A stretch of 64,000 nucleotides of DNA from Magicicada septendecula (lineage: Eukaryota; Arthropoda; Insecta; Hemiptera; Cicadidae), in contig CM068373.1 in assembly GCA_034769895.1 (NCBI GenBank), positions 437,081,080 through 437,145,079 of the forward strand. Direction: 5' to 3'. The stretch's first letter is position 1; each line of letters opens with the position of its first letter. Below the pieces are notes generated by a model. It saw only the letters and a list, made by a program, of their open reading frames with translations. It ran no database searches and had not been told where the DNA came from. The position numbers and the translations under genes are program-made. Shown here in pieces: positions 1 to 9,885 of the stretch.

Positions 1-95
1 GTCAATATAAGAAAGATAGTTACTCTGTTCCATTTTCTACCGGAAATTACAATATTCACATATTAAACCTACTTTGTTAGGTCTACTGTAGAATA

Positions 96-1518
96 TTACA
101 ATAAAAAAATATTGGGCCTGCCTTCATAAAGCGGATCTGGCAGCTGAAACTCGTCTGCTACCTGCTGTCTCCTTTGATGTCTGTTCCTAATTACTACAGA
201 TTCAAAGTGTCCATTGTAGGTACTGCGCTGAAACACAAAGCGAGGGTTTGTGTTAATGATTTTCATTTCCCTAACTGGCCGGCTCTTAAAAGGACATTTC
301 TTGATTTTTACTGCAGGTGGTGTGTCCAGCTTTGCAACATTAATTGGCCAACTTCTACCACATCAAATTGACTTGGTTTGACTCTTGCCTCGCGAAACAT
401 CTGCCCATTGGTTTGAGAGTTCCACTTTAACCTTTTGGTTGATGATGCCCATATTTTTGTCAGTTTCCATGTATGAATGCCCTCTCATTGGGAAACATAC
501 TTTAATCTCATCAAATCTATTTTCATAGTGAACTAAGCTGTGAAGGAATCTAATGACAGTGTAGTTTTTGTTCTGGCCTCCACAAGAACAAAAAAAAAGG
601 TGGAGGTTTTGAACATTTCCATCCAGAATATTGTAAAGAAAATGATGAACCATTGAACACTCCTCATCACTGCCTTTGTTGCCAACGGTTTGAGGATAAG
701 TGTAAAACACACTTGTTTCTGTTGACAAAATATGGACATTAAATGTGTAGACAGACAATTGACATCTGTAATATACGTCATTTGTTGAGATGTTAGGAAA
801 TAGATTTTTTTTTTAAGTCGAAACATTGCTTCAGAATTATCACAACCTACTTCTAAGCTTAGCATTTTGCTTCCTTTTGTAAAACACGTCAACCTTTATT
901 TTATGTACCATATGATCTGTTTGAAATTGTTTTATTTCATCATCTATTCTCTTAATTTCCACAGCATTTGAGAGGTTGGCCTTTTGTGATTGCAAGTTTT
1001 TTATTTTAGCAGTGAACTCCTCACAGATGCTGCAATTATCTTTTCTTGGGTATCCAAATGAGATGTTGAATTCATTTGAGAAAATGGTTCTATAAGACTC
1101 ATACGACACTGACAAATTTGTATAATTTTGACTACATATTATACATTTTAGTTATGTTCAACTCCTCAGACAAGTAAATTTTTTTTCATTCTGCTAGATT
1201 ATAATACCCTTTTCTTCTTTTAAATGAACTAATGTGTTCTATGACAGCATTTGTTTTCTCTACAGATATTTTTCTAGGTCTAGATGACTGTTTGCTCCTA
1301 CCATCGTTTAAAGTCATACCAGTTTCTTTCAATGCTTTATGGAGAACTTTGAGTTTCTTTCCGATCCCATGAATAGATAAGAAAGCTTTAGAACAGACTT
1401 GCACTTCTTTCATTTTGTTTTCCCCATCAAGAAACCTAACCCTGTATGAATAGAATGCATCATGAAACAGTCTCGCTTTCGTCCAATCGCGGGCGCCTAT
1501 TTTGAATTCCTTTGACAA
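96..1518 (-). pseudogene. Broken gene of the C-GGQNKN / RGHSYM family (DUF7869-like)
   Basis: Four minus-strand blocks read in order. Block 1 (1518-1186) has a C-x-x-x-F..IHGIGKKLKVLHKAL N-terminal region. Block 2 (1115-840) has FGYPRKDNCSICEEF with paired cysteines and a helical segment. Block 3 (758-363) has the hallmark CGGQNKN followed by RGHSYMETDKNMG. The last block (about 355-96) is a basic tail ending in a TAA at 96-98. Block order and motifs match a family widespread in invertebrates and usually annotated as uncharacterised or DUF7869-like; an RNase H-like, transposon-derived origin is my inference. Stops and frameshifts lie between blocks, one at the A-rich tract near 810-818, so I call it a pseudogene rather than a spliced gene. 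A second copy lies at 59966-61388. Confidence 0.65.
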
Positions 1519-1779
1519 TAATTAATCCACAAAGATATACTGTTGCCTTGAACTTGCTGTCCCCTTGCGTAGCTTGGGGTTAACGGCTGTTCACACTTTA
1601 AACCATAGGCTGGGGTTAAACAAAATATAAAACGATAAAGTGGACTGTATAAACGGTTTTTATAAAAAACAGATTAAGTCAGATTCATGCGAATCCGCAT
1701 GTGCCCGTATGACTGCATATGTAATAATTTAAGCTAATTAAAATTGAATTTATTGAATCGTTCACATATTGACGGCCTT
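1519..1779. other. No gene seen
   Basis: AT-rich spacer between the broken gene and the BEL-associated repeat. I see no reading frame, tandem repeat or terminal motif here. Confidence 0.5.
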
Positions 1780-1951
1780 AATTGAATTTTGCATAACACA
1801 TGCGTGGAATAGCCTGTTGCCTCCTGGAGCTCCGTGAGTCGAATGCTAGATTGGAAAGGGGAGCGGACCGACCTTAGTACATCCCGGCTATAACGTGATA
1901 TGAGCCGATGTCACAGGGGAATCATGGTTTGAACACATTTTAAATCTGAAC
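1780..1951 (-). repeat. Possible 3' LTR remnant of the BEL element
   Basis: This ~172-bp stretch is clearly related, in the same orientation, to 8104-8273. Shared blocks include TGTTGCCTCCTGGAGCTCCG and ACACATTTTAAATCTGAAC. Position outside the integrase end of a minus-strand element fits a 3' LTR remnant. Similarity stops on both sides, so these could instead be two copies of an unrelated dispersed repeat. Confidence 0.5.
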
Positions 1952-2083
1952 ACTGCCCGTCAAAAATAGATTTCGATTTTTCCTGAGCATGATGCAGTGA
2001 GCAGTATACTCACCCATGATGCCAACAGCAGCTACATAAATTGGTTGTAACACAATTGAATAGAATACATGAATCGCATAAAT

Positions 2084-2320
2084 CACAAATTCAGTACAAT
2101 ACATAAATTGAATAGAACGCATAGATTGAATAAAATACATGAATTGACAACAATGCATAAATTGAATGGCATGCATAAATCACAAATTGAATGCAATACA
2201 TAAATTAAATAGAATACATAGATTGAATAAAATACATGAATTGCATAAATCAGAAATTGAACGCAATACATAAATTAAATAGAATACATAGATTGGATAA
2301 AATACATGAATTGCATAAAT
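2084..2320. repeat. 70-bp minisatellite, about three copies
   Basis: Two adjacent 70-bp units at 2181-2250 and 2251-2320 are nearly identical. A related first unit at 2084-2180 carries about 27 extra bases. The unit is built from ATACATAAATTAAATAGAAT-like blocks. Open frames here rich in Phe, Met, Tyr and Cys are by-products of the repeat. Confidence 0.85.
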
Positions 2321-2596
2321 TGATTAAAGTCCTCTGCACAAGGCAACATTACTGAGGACCAAAACAATAACACCCCTTCGCATAGAGTGAAACCCATATA
2401 CGAGTGACGACAATCCTTATTCGTTGGACACAGGTAAAGCTCACAGCTTATGAATAGGTCGACGCAATATACCACGAGGAGTGCAGACGTCAACGACAGA
2501 AAGAGGACGGGAGTTCAAACACGCGTCAATTTGAGGAAGGATCGTGTATAATTCCTCAAAGTTAAGAATGGTGGCGCAGATGACGCTTGACGCTTT
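2321..2596. other. BEL 3' region, nothing recognised
   Basis: Sequence between the minisatellite and the integrase fragment. It may include the lost integrase C-terminus and 3' untranslated region; I see no conserved motif. Confidence 0.4.
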
Positions 2597-3058
2597 TTAC
2601 ACCACTGTCCCAAAGGCTGCTGAAGTGCGGTGAGGAGGGTGGAATGAACGACCACTTGAAACCTTGGGCAAGTGAGAATGAGTGAATACTCGTTTTAAAT
2701 TCCTCAGAGGTAAATAATTTGTATAACTCGCGGCCTTAAAATTAGTGCCGTTGTCAGATATCATTTCCCCGGGAATGCCGCGGCGGGCAATGAATCGTTT
2801 AAAGGCGGCAATATGTACCTCAGCAGTCAAGTCGGACACAAATTCCAAATGAATCGCCTTCGTAGCGAGACAGAAAAACAAGCATATGTATGCCTTTGAG
2901 GTAGTTTTGGATCGCTGCTCGCCATGACGGATCACGTAGGGCCGCCGTAATCTACAGCAGACGAAGAAAAGGCCTTGGTCAATACCACTCTTGACGAAGG
3001 CAACTGACCAAGTTGCTGCGTCTGGTTGTGTGTTCTGAAGCGAAAGCAATTGATGCAC
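2597..3058 (-). pseudogene. BEL/Pao integrase fragment
   Basis: Encodes about 153 residues of a BEL integrase core. The segment YICLFFCLATKAIHLEFVSDLTAE is the usual strand after the first catalytic Asp, and ISDNGTNFKAA carries the second catalytic Asp. The expected region around the first Asp is scrambled (GIDQGLFF), which suggests a frameshift upstream, and the reading goes out of frame after the second Asp, so the catalytic Glu is not in this frame. The integrase inserts element cDNA into chromosomes; this fragment cannot be active. Confidence 0.85.
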
Positions 3059-3176
3059 TTACGGATGACAGAACTGACAACAATTTTGCCGTTGACGATT
3101 CAACACCTTTGACGAACAGAACTTAGCGTTAACTGAACGCCCGCGTGAAGCAGCCTCGAATGCTCAGCCTCTATTA

Positions 3177-3899
3177 TTAATCTGAGGTGGACCTTTGGGT
3201 GCAGAATAATCTGATGCTTAGTATTGTAATGCAAATCGGAATGTTGGAGACGACCCCCAACCCGAAGTAACCCCGAATCGTCGATGAATGGATCAAGAGA
3301 GATAATTTGGATAGATTTCCATTCTTTATCTCGATGATTTCTTTGTGAAAGTACGTCAATTGAGATTGGCGTATAAAGAAATTTAAAGTGTTGTTTAATT
3401 TATCCCTGGACAGTCGCAGGTCATTTTCCGAACCAGGGGAATTCGATCTCAGATTATAGATAATTCTGAAACAGTAGCTGATAACGCATATCAACCTCTG
3501 AAGAGTGAAAAAGTCCTCACTTATATCGGTAGCGACGACGCTAGCTATACATTCAAGAATTGCCGATTGTTTTTGTTCGGATCGGCACTCACGTATGGTG
3601 GCCGAGTCATTTGGGGTGGCGAATTGGATCTTGCAAAAGCCATGCCACCACAATTGGAAGTTCCGCAATTTGTCTGGATGACAACCACGAGACAGAATAT
3701 CGGTGGGTTTATACTGGGACTTCACATGATGCCAGTCAGCGTTATTGGAACCCTGCTGGATTTCAGCCACACGATTGGCGATGAAGGTCTTCCACCTGGA
3801 GGACTCACCGTGTATCCAGTGGAGGGCGACCATGGAGTCGGAGTACAGATGGATCTCGTCAGCATGTATGTTCAATGCACGAATAACCTTTTGAAGCAA
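3177..3899 (-). pseudogene. BEL/Pao RNase H region
   Basis: About 240 residues matching the RNase H and following segment of BEL pol: HLYSDSMVALHWIHGE with a catalytic-type Asp, WKTFIANRVAEIQ, a PTDILSRGCHPDKL block and an LWWHGF tryptophan pair. These are standard landmarks between RT and integrase in BEL/Pao polyproteins. The frame runs cleanly across this region but is separated from RT upstream and integrase downstream by frameshifts or stops. Confidence 0.88.
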
Positions 3900-3959
3900 A
3901 CGGACAAGCAGAAGACAACCGCAAGCTCAAGTCTGGGCAGTGTAATTTGTTTTAGGGGG

Positions 3960-5069
3960 CTACCCTGGATTTCGAACACAGTAAATTAGATAAGACACGC
4001 CTATTATCATATACAAATATACAATTCTTGCGTATTTGCAACAACCATAACCCTCACAGGAAGCATCCGCGAACCCGTGAATTTGAAACGATCTCGTGTA
4101 TGGGTTAGACTTTATGCAACGGTTCATATTAATATTATTGACTAGATTTAGTTTACCATACAATTCCCTCCATTTGGGGAGAAGAGAATCTAATAAGACC
4201 TCATCCCAATTCGTTTGTGCTTGCCAAAGCTGCTGCATGAAACGTTTGTATAGAAACACTACGGGACCAAGTAGACCCCAAGGGTCATAAATGCCCGCAT
4301 TTACTGAAAGAACAGTTCTTTTGGTAAACGCCTCATGGCAAGGTTTGAGCGTTGTCTCATAAACAAACATATCGAAACCGTTGTTCCATAGTAGCCCTAA
4401 AGTGCTCACATTTTCACCCTTGTTTAGGTGTATGGCAGTGCCGTGTGCCGCATTGGTTTATGATTTCTTGGGTGTTGGAAGACCATTTGTGCAGGGGAAA
4501 CCCATACTGTCGAAGTAATTCACTAACATCCGATCTCAACCGTTTGAGCTCATCTATATCATCGCAGCCGGTAATTAAATCATCGACGTAGAGACGTCAT
4601 TAGCAATAACTCGGCATGCCAAGGGAAACTGATTGAGGTTGTCATTCGCAACCTGGAATAGACACCTTGTAGCAAGAAATTAAGCGCTGGCTGTGTCATA
4701 AGTCACAGTCCTGAGCTCGATATGTTTCAACTCCAAGTCGGGGGAATCCCGCCAAAGTATTCTTTGGAGGTTACAATCGCTTGAATCGACCAAAATTTGT
4801 CTATACATCTTCTCGATGTCGTACGTGAAGCCATAGACGTGGGTCCTAAATCTGAGTATAATAGAAAAAATGTCTTGCTGTATTGTCGGCCCTACCAGTA
4901 GCGTATCATTAAGTGAACGGCCATTAGCGGATTTTGCGGACGCATCAAATACCACGCGGAGTTTTGTAGTCAGACTTGAGTTCTTGAAACCGCGTGATGG
5001 GGTAAGTAGTACACCTTGGAGCGGTGAACCAAATTGCTTAGAATAGTCATGCCTCAACCCAGGAGGCAT
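3960..5069 (-). pseudogene. BEL/Pao reverse transcriptase, multiply frameshifted
   Basis: The 5069-4680 part reads LRVVFDASAKSANGRSLND and YGFTYDIEKMYRQI, i.e. the BEL RT palm with a motif A aspartate. The motif C tetrad YVDD is at 4590-4579 but lies in another frame. The 4409-3960 part reads LSVNAGIYDPWGLLGPVVF and WDEVLLDSLLPKWRELYGKL, typical of the BEL RT connection region. At least two frame changes separate these pieces. The domain copies the RNA genome in active elements; here it is inactive. Confidence 0.88.
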
Positions 5070-5394
5070 TCCTCATGAGTTTACGCTCAAGAGTCCGAAA
5101 ACGCTGTTTAGCACGGGTCAGCGAATCGCCCAGAGCCATATCACCAGACCTGCCAGAATTTTTTAACCATAGAAGTGAGCCCTTTATTGTCATTTCTCGC
5201 AATAAATGACGAAGCACGGCAAGGAGATTTAAATTTGAAAGGAAGATTTCCGGACACAATGTAACCCAGTCTAGTTTCCTGAAGAATGGGGAAGTTCCCG
5301 TCCCTGACAAATTTGCCGGGCTTAATCAAACTTAAGAAGAATTGGGCGCCCAGCAGAACGTCAATGCTCGAGGACGTGCTGAAGTTTGGGTCCG
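5070..5394 (-). pseudogene. BEL protease-RT linker
   Basis: In one minus frame this encodes a segment of the style LLGAQFFLSLIKPGKFVRDG followed by LQETRLGYIVSGNL, the usual stretch between the BEL protease and RT. The upstream and downstream domains are in other frames, so indels flank it on both sides. Confidence 0.6.
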
Positions 5395-6189
5395 CTAGGA
5401 ATATACCCTCGTTAATCCCAACTGCGCAGGATCAAAAGATTCCGTGGAGAGATTGGGCAGGATTGAGAATTGTACGCTAGAATTGAATTTTTCGTATAGC
5501 GATTGTAAGGTAATAGTGGTGCTGTGGTGGGACCGACAGGACGCATTGTTGATGCCTGTAATTGGCAACTCATTTTTTACAAGGTTCAGTTTAAGTTTTT
5601 TGGCAAATGCCTGTGTAATGAAATTCGCCTGGCTACCAGAGTTCAGTAAAATCCTGCAAAGGCGGGGTTTACCAGAATTTTCTAAGGTTTTGCACAACGC
5701 AGTAGACAATAGTATGTTCCTATTAATTTTTAGTTTGAGGGCACAGTAGGTGCCCTGTGCTGTATGTATTAAGGAGTGATGGTTCTTAGAGCAAGTTTTA
5801 CAAGTGTGCTTATTTTTACATTCATTTACAGAAAGGCCCACCCGCAAGCAGTTAAAGCAGCATTTATTTTTAATTAAAAACTCCTTACGTTTGTCAACGG
5901 TTAACCCGTAAAATTGTTTACACGTATATAAGTGGTGGTCAGCACTCCACATTGCACATTGAATGTTTTTAGAATTAGCATGATAGCTGACCACCTTGCC
6001 TTGTTTTGAATTGTTTACATATTTTATCAGTTGTTTAGGCCTTGCTGAGTTGCCTGCCCGACCACTCTCGGAATCTGCCGCCACGGTTTCCAGCACCGAT
6101 CTCCTGTTGTTTAAAAACTCAATCAACCCTTCAAAATCGGGAAAGTTGACGTTAGAGAGCAACTCCATCCAACGTTTGGAAGTATTCAA
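5395..6189 (-). pseudogene. BEL/Pao gag C-terminus, zinc knuckles and protease
   Basis: 264 residues. The first ~100 are a gag tail. A cysteine block follows (CAMW..HHLYTC and CCFNCLRVGLSVNEC, then CKTCSKNHHSLIH) matching the double knuckle of BEL gag, though the histidine usually seen in GHSxxxC is replaced by Ser (GLSVNEC). Next comes CRILLNSGSQANFITQAF, the aspartic-protease active-site region, in which the usual Asp of DSG is Asn. The loss of that residue would abolish protease activity. Confidence 0.88.
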
Positions 6190-6423
6190 GTCAATTTCGA
6201 CGCTATTAGCTGAGTGACAATAAGCTCATACATATTTACGGGTAACGCCATAACCTTGAGAGCGTTTATGGTTGTGGTTCTTTTATTAAGAAATTTAGAT
6301 GTGCTACCCACCGATTGCCTATCGATAGAATTGATTTTCGGTATATCTTCGACATGGTGGATGGCGATAATTAGCTTATTCCTAACAGCAGAATGTTTTT
6401 CATCTTTCTGCAACGGATTTTAA
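6186..6423 (-). pseudogene. BEL/Pao gag middle segment
   Basis: Encodes HHVEDIPKI followed by LNKRTTTINALKVMALPVNM and a LIASKL-type end, the standard middle part of BEL gag (DUF1759 region). It continues directly the N-terminal gag piece that ends at 7076, from which it is separated by about 650 bp of foreign sequence and a small frame change near 6405. Confidence 0.75.
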
Positions 6424-7075
6424 GAAAACCAAATACTTTCTGCAAGCATTTCAGTAGTAATGTAGTTAAAATTGTTTGATGCAACGGCTCTCTCCGTTCT
6501 ATACAAGTATTAAAATAATAATCCTTAAAATTTCAGGAGACAAAAATTGAGATATTTTTAGATTTAGGTTTTCGGAAATATAAGGTCTAATCAGGATTTA
6601 TTTGAATAAATTTGTAAATTACATTTAAATATATTGATATTATAGGATATTGATTTTAGGTTGATATAAAAAATCAGTCCAGAAATAGTGTACACAACTA
6701 TCCGGATTGTGAATTACTACGCCGGAGCGCGGCCGCGTGACTCAGTCTGCCGGCTGCAGCCAGCGCTCTCACTTCAATAGATTACATGTAACCTTTACCG
6801 ATCGGCCTCTCATCGGAAATTTATCCATATATTAGGCCTATTGAGTCACTAACATAGATTTTGTTATTCAATTGATTCGTTTATTCGTATCTGTTTTTAT
6901 GCAACAATTTATTTTTTTTAGAAATTTTACTGCAGCAAATTTTTTACGCGTTTTTCGTTAACGCGGTGGACGATCTTTCTGCAGGCCTCGTTTCCTTTCT
7001 GCGACAATGTCGCACTGTCGCCCGTTGTTCTGCTTTGGGGCTTATTGTCAAATCTTGTCTTGAGTAACCCTAGGG
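6424..7075. mobile_element. Unidentified ~650-bp insert in BEL gag
   Basis: Gag homology stops at about 7076 (..ENKIMA) and resumes at about 6423 with the next expected residues. The intervening sequence therefore interrupts gag. It is mostly AT-rich with a GC-rich core near 6720-6770 and has no coding frame. I could not find a convincing target duplication or terminal inverted repeat, so its class is unknown. An intron is not excluded. Confidence 0.5.
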
Positions 7076-7645
7076 CTACGCCATAATTTTATTCTCACCG
7101 GTTATAGGCAGCGATTGTATAACTTGGAGCGCTTCATCCTTTAATGAATTGTGTAAGTAATGAAACTTTTGTATGTTGGTAAGATCCAAGCGAGAATCTA
7201 CCAAGTCGTTGAATATGTGTATGTAGTGTTGCCACTCCATAACATTTCCGCTAAATTCTGGGATTTTAATGGGCTCCAGCTGCGTGACATGAGCGAATCT
7301 TTCCGCTCTACAGTCATTAGCAGTAGTATTTGAATTCTCAGTTAGATTAGTCGAGAATTTTTCTATAAGATTGTGCAGTTTGCACTCGATTATACATAAA
7401 TCATCTTCCACCTGGATTCGATCGCTATCCGCGTCAAAAACAACGTCCTCGGACAACTCGAGTTCGGATTGAATTGTGTCATATTTACGCTGGAGCTCCA
7501 CCAGCGACCTTAATTTAACATGCAACGCGTGGACGCCATTTTTTGTTATGTCGAAAGCATCCGCGAAAATATTGATTGTTGTTATTGAGGCCTTAATAAC
7601 GGCCCTTTGCCTTATGAGCTGTTTGCTTTCGGCCATATTGAGCAT
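7076..7645 (-). pseudogene. BEL/Pao gag N-terminus
   Basis: 189 residues beginning at an ATG (7645) with a helical N-terminal region, then LEPIKIPEFSGNVMEWQHYIHIF and IQKFHYLHNSLKDEALQVIQ, which is the diagnostic DUF1759 gag block of BEL/Pao elements. The frame ends where the unidentified insert begins. Gag forms the particle in active elements. Confidence 0.88.
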
Positions 7646-8103
7646 ATTAAGACGTGGAACGAAAGTAAAACAGGCAATTCAGTTCTCAGCAATATAACTA
7701 CGTATTAATAGTTAAATAGAATAATTGAAAACAAATAATACAACATAACATAATGAGTACATAATAGTTCAAAATATACTATGGCAAAAACGTCTTACTT
7801 GGAACTTCCACTGATTCGAGATAATAAGCTACATACGGTTGTAGAGATTATCAGCTGATGTCGGATAAGAGATAACCAGGATGACGTAGTTGCCGTTAAG
7901 TAGAACGGGTTGTTATCTCTTGAGATATCGGCAGGCTCGTGACATCGGATTTCTGCAATGCGGTGAGATAAGATGCGTCTGTCTGCCTCTGCGTAGATGT
8001 GTCATACCTGTCCAATTCTGTTTGCGCTGCATGTAATAGATTGTCCGGTAGACACTTGCGAACTTATTGCAAACCGCAATTTTACGCATTTGATTTGTAA
8101 GTT
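7646..8103. other. BEL leader region, no gene seen
   Basis: Lies upstream of gag on the minus strand, between the gag ATG and the LTR-like repeat, and would hold the 5' leader and primer-binding site. I see no clear tRNA-complementary site. Confidence 0.4.
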
Positions 8104-8273
8104 AAATGATTTTGCAGAACACACGCGCGGAACAGGCTGTTGCCTCCTGGAGCTCCGTGAGTCGACTGCTATTTTTGAAAGGGGGGCGGATCGACCTTAG
8201 CTCGTCCGGCTACAACGTGATATGCAGCCGACGTCACAGGCGAATCATGGTTGAACACATTTTAAATCTGAAC
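8104..8273 (-). repeat. Possible 5' LTR remnant of the BEL element
   Basis: Partner of 1780-1951 in the same orientation, with the same blocks in the same order but many substitutions and small indels. It sits on the gag side, as a 5' LTR should for a minus-strand element. The divergence implies an old insertion. Confidence 0.5.
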
Positions 8274-8334
8274 GTACACATTCTTGAATATTAATTGCTA
8301 CACTTTCACATGTGAAAGTTACTTTATTTATTTT

Positions 8335-8378
8335 CCTCGTACTACGTTTCAGCATGATGTTCGCCTTCCTCAGCGAGG
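8335..8378 (-). ncRNA. Hammerhead-ribozyme-like motif (type I)
   Basis: On the minus strand the order is CCTCG, CTGAGGA, stem II region, GAAAC, GTAGTA, CGAGG. CTGAGGA matches the conserved CUGANGA box and GAAA the second core box. CCTCG (8378-8374) pairs perfectly with CGAGG (8339-8335) as stem I. AC pairs with GT across a 3-base loop as a very short stem III, leaving A at 8340 as the cleavage-site residue. Stem II is weak, with three or four pairs and a bulge. Minimal hammerheads with tiny stem III are known from Penelope-like elements, and a Penelope-like fragment overlaps this site. Activity is uncertain because of stem II. Confidence 0.55.
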
Positions 8379-8683
8379 TATGATACAGAATGTCTGTAAC
8401 TTTTAACGGTTTTTTCTAGTTGGTAGGTTGTGTGGGGTGTGTGTGGAGGTGGAAGGGTGTTGGCGCGGGATTCCGAATTATTGTATGTTTTGTGTATAAT
8501 TGTTTCAAAGAGTGCGTGTGATTTAAAGTGTAATTGGTCATTAAGTATGTTGTTTGGTTGTATTGTGTAGTGTTTGTATATTTCGTATTGTTCTGCTGTG
8601 TTAAGTTTTCGACTTTTAGGTAAGTAGTGTAGGATCTCAAGATTATTTTTTATGTTGGTATATCTGTGGTTTTTTGTCTGCAT
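8342..8683 (-). pseudogene. Penelope-like element C-terminal fragment
   Basis: 113 residues containing LEILHYLPKSRKLNTAEQYEIY and NILNDQLHFKSHALFE. The pattern of a helix with K-x-R-x-x-N-x-x-E-x-x-x-I, then N-x-x-x-N-D-Q, resembles the region after the GIY-YIG endonuclease of Penelope-like pol proteins; I assign it by resemblance only. The frame runs through the hammerhead-like motif. No RT or GIY-YIG core is present, so this is a 5'-truncated remnant. Confidence 0.45.
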
Positions 8684-8751
8684 GTATTTGTCGCCACTTT
8701 AAAAACTTTAAAGTTAGTTAAGTCAGATCAGAGGTAATGTTTATATACATG

Positions 8752-8752
<1 letters not shown>

Positions 8753-8802
<50 letters not shown>
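8753..8802. repeat. (TG)25 microsatellite
   Basis: An uninterrupted 50-bp TG run just downstream of the Penelope-like fragment. A shorter GT/GC run occurs near 9157-9183. Confidence 0.98.
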
Positions 8803-8803
<1 letters not shown>

Positions 8804-9885
8804 AGGGGGTACACAATTTAATTTGATAAATGTACTTAGTAATCTAGTTAGAAAATATAGCGAATGAAATATATGAAATGAGTTAGGTTAAGTAAATAAA
8901 ATTTTATAAGCACTGTTTATTTTGCTCAGATGTCATTACAACTAGTATTAATTTTTAAATCTGTCTGAGTACTTTACATGTAAAAATGTAAATTTTACTT
9001 TTTGCATGTGTCTTTGATAAATGTAGCATAGCACATCAGGTATAAAAAGTACCCTCTCACATCAACAATAAATTAATTATTATCTTATTTATCTAAGTGT
9101 CTGCAAGTGAAATTGGTGCAAATGCCGCTGTTCACAACTGGCAGAACAGTGACTGTGTGTGTGTATGTGTGTGCGCGCGCGCACGTGACATTTAAGCAAG
9201 AAACAGGATTTGTGTAAGTTGCATTTGAGAAAGATTTTGCCAGGCTCCTAGTACTACTTATTATAGTGTACTATTTACTATCATTTATGCATTGTACCTG
9301 TACCCTATTATACACATTTCACAATTACTCTTGTCAAACACTGTCACTATTTTAAGATCTTTCAAGCAAAGATACACATGTCCATCCAAGTTGTGAATAA
9401 CATTAACCAGTAAACAATTGACAAAATGTTCAGAGTAATTATGTTTTAACTAAAATCAACAGAGACAAACTGATATTTTAATTCGGCTTGAGTTAGCCCT
9501 TAGTCACTTAAAAGTAAAATGCCTGGCATCTAGAAACAGTAAAACTGTTTGGATACATAAGCTAAGTCAGATAGTAAAAATCTGTTGCAAAGTTTCTGAG
9601 ATTGCCTCTTACAAACTCATAAAGTAAGAAAACTTACAAACTTTCTCCATTTACAATACTATTAGAGATATTAACAGGAAAAGAAAATGAGCACAGAAGA
9701 AAAGTACAAATCAGTATTTGCAGTATGCCTTTATATGGTATAACATATAGGTCTATGTATATGCCATGTTACTTTATACGGAATATAAATTGTGATTGTT
9801 AAATAAAGTTTAGTTGTTACCGTTTCATCTGAAATTTGCTTATTAAATTTAAATTATATGAAAACTATGCTATGTTTATTTACAG
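8803..9885. other. AT-rich sequence, possibly intronic
   Basis: No coding frame or repeat family recognised. It ends in a good splice acceptor (TATTTACAG at 9877-9885) directly before the zinc-finger exon, so at least its right end is probably intron. A short ATG-initiated stretch near 9687 could be an upstream exon, but I cannot support it. Confidence 0.4.

Larger units (their letters stand above)
1..4130. repeat. Left copy of a long direct duplication
   Basis: This segment reappears in the same orientation at 59871-64000 with a constant offset of 59,870. All coding fragments and satellites recur at the shifted positions. The only mismatch I found is g at 2709 versus c at 62579, which changes Pro to Arg in the integrase fragment. 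Both copies run off the window, so the true duplication is longer than 4.13 kb. Near-identity implies very recent duplication or an assembly join of two haplotypes or overlapping contigs. Confidence 0.97.
1780..8273 (-). mobile_element. Degenerate BEL/Pao LTR retrotransposon
   Basis: The minus strand carries, from 7645 down to 2597, the BEL/Pao order gag, zinc knuckles, aspartic protease, reverse transcriptase, RNase H and integrase in matching orientation. Characteristic pieces are the gag segment IPEFSGNVMEWQ, the protease LLNSGSQANFIT, the RT block YGFTYDIEKMYRQI, the RNase H segment YSDSMVALHWIHGE and the integrase SDNGTNFKA. Two ~170-bp direct repeats at the outer ends are plausible LTR remnants, but they are too diverged and short to fix the true ends. 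Every domain is interrupted, so the copy is dead. The left part is duplicated at the right end of the window. Confidence 0.85.

Noticed and set aside
2084-2320. CRISPR-like spaced repeats
   Set aside because: Contiguous minisatellite with no unique spacers, in a eukaryotic context.
1940-2493. Open frames rich in Phe, Met, Tyr and Cys
   Set aside because: Direct products of the 70-bp minisatellite.
3567-3989. 140-codon plus-strand frame (also 63437-63859)
   Set aside because: Antisense shadow of the BEL RNase H region.
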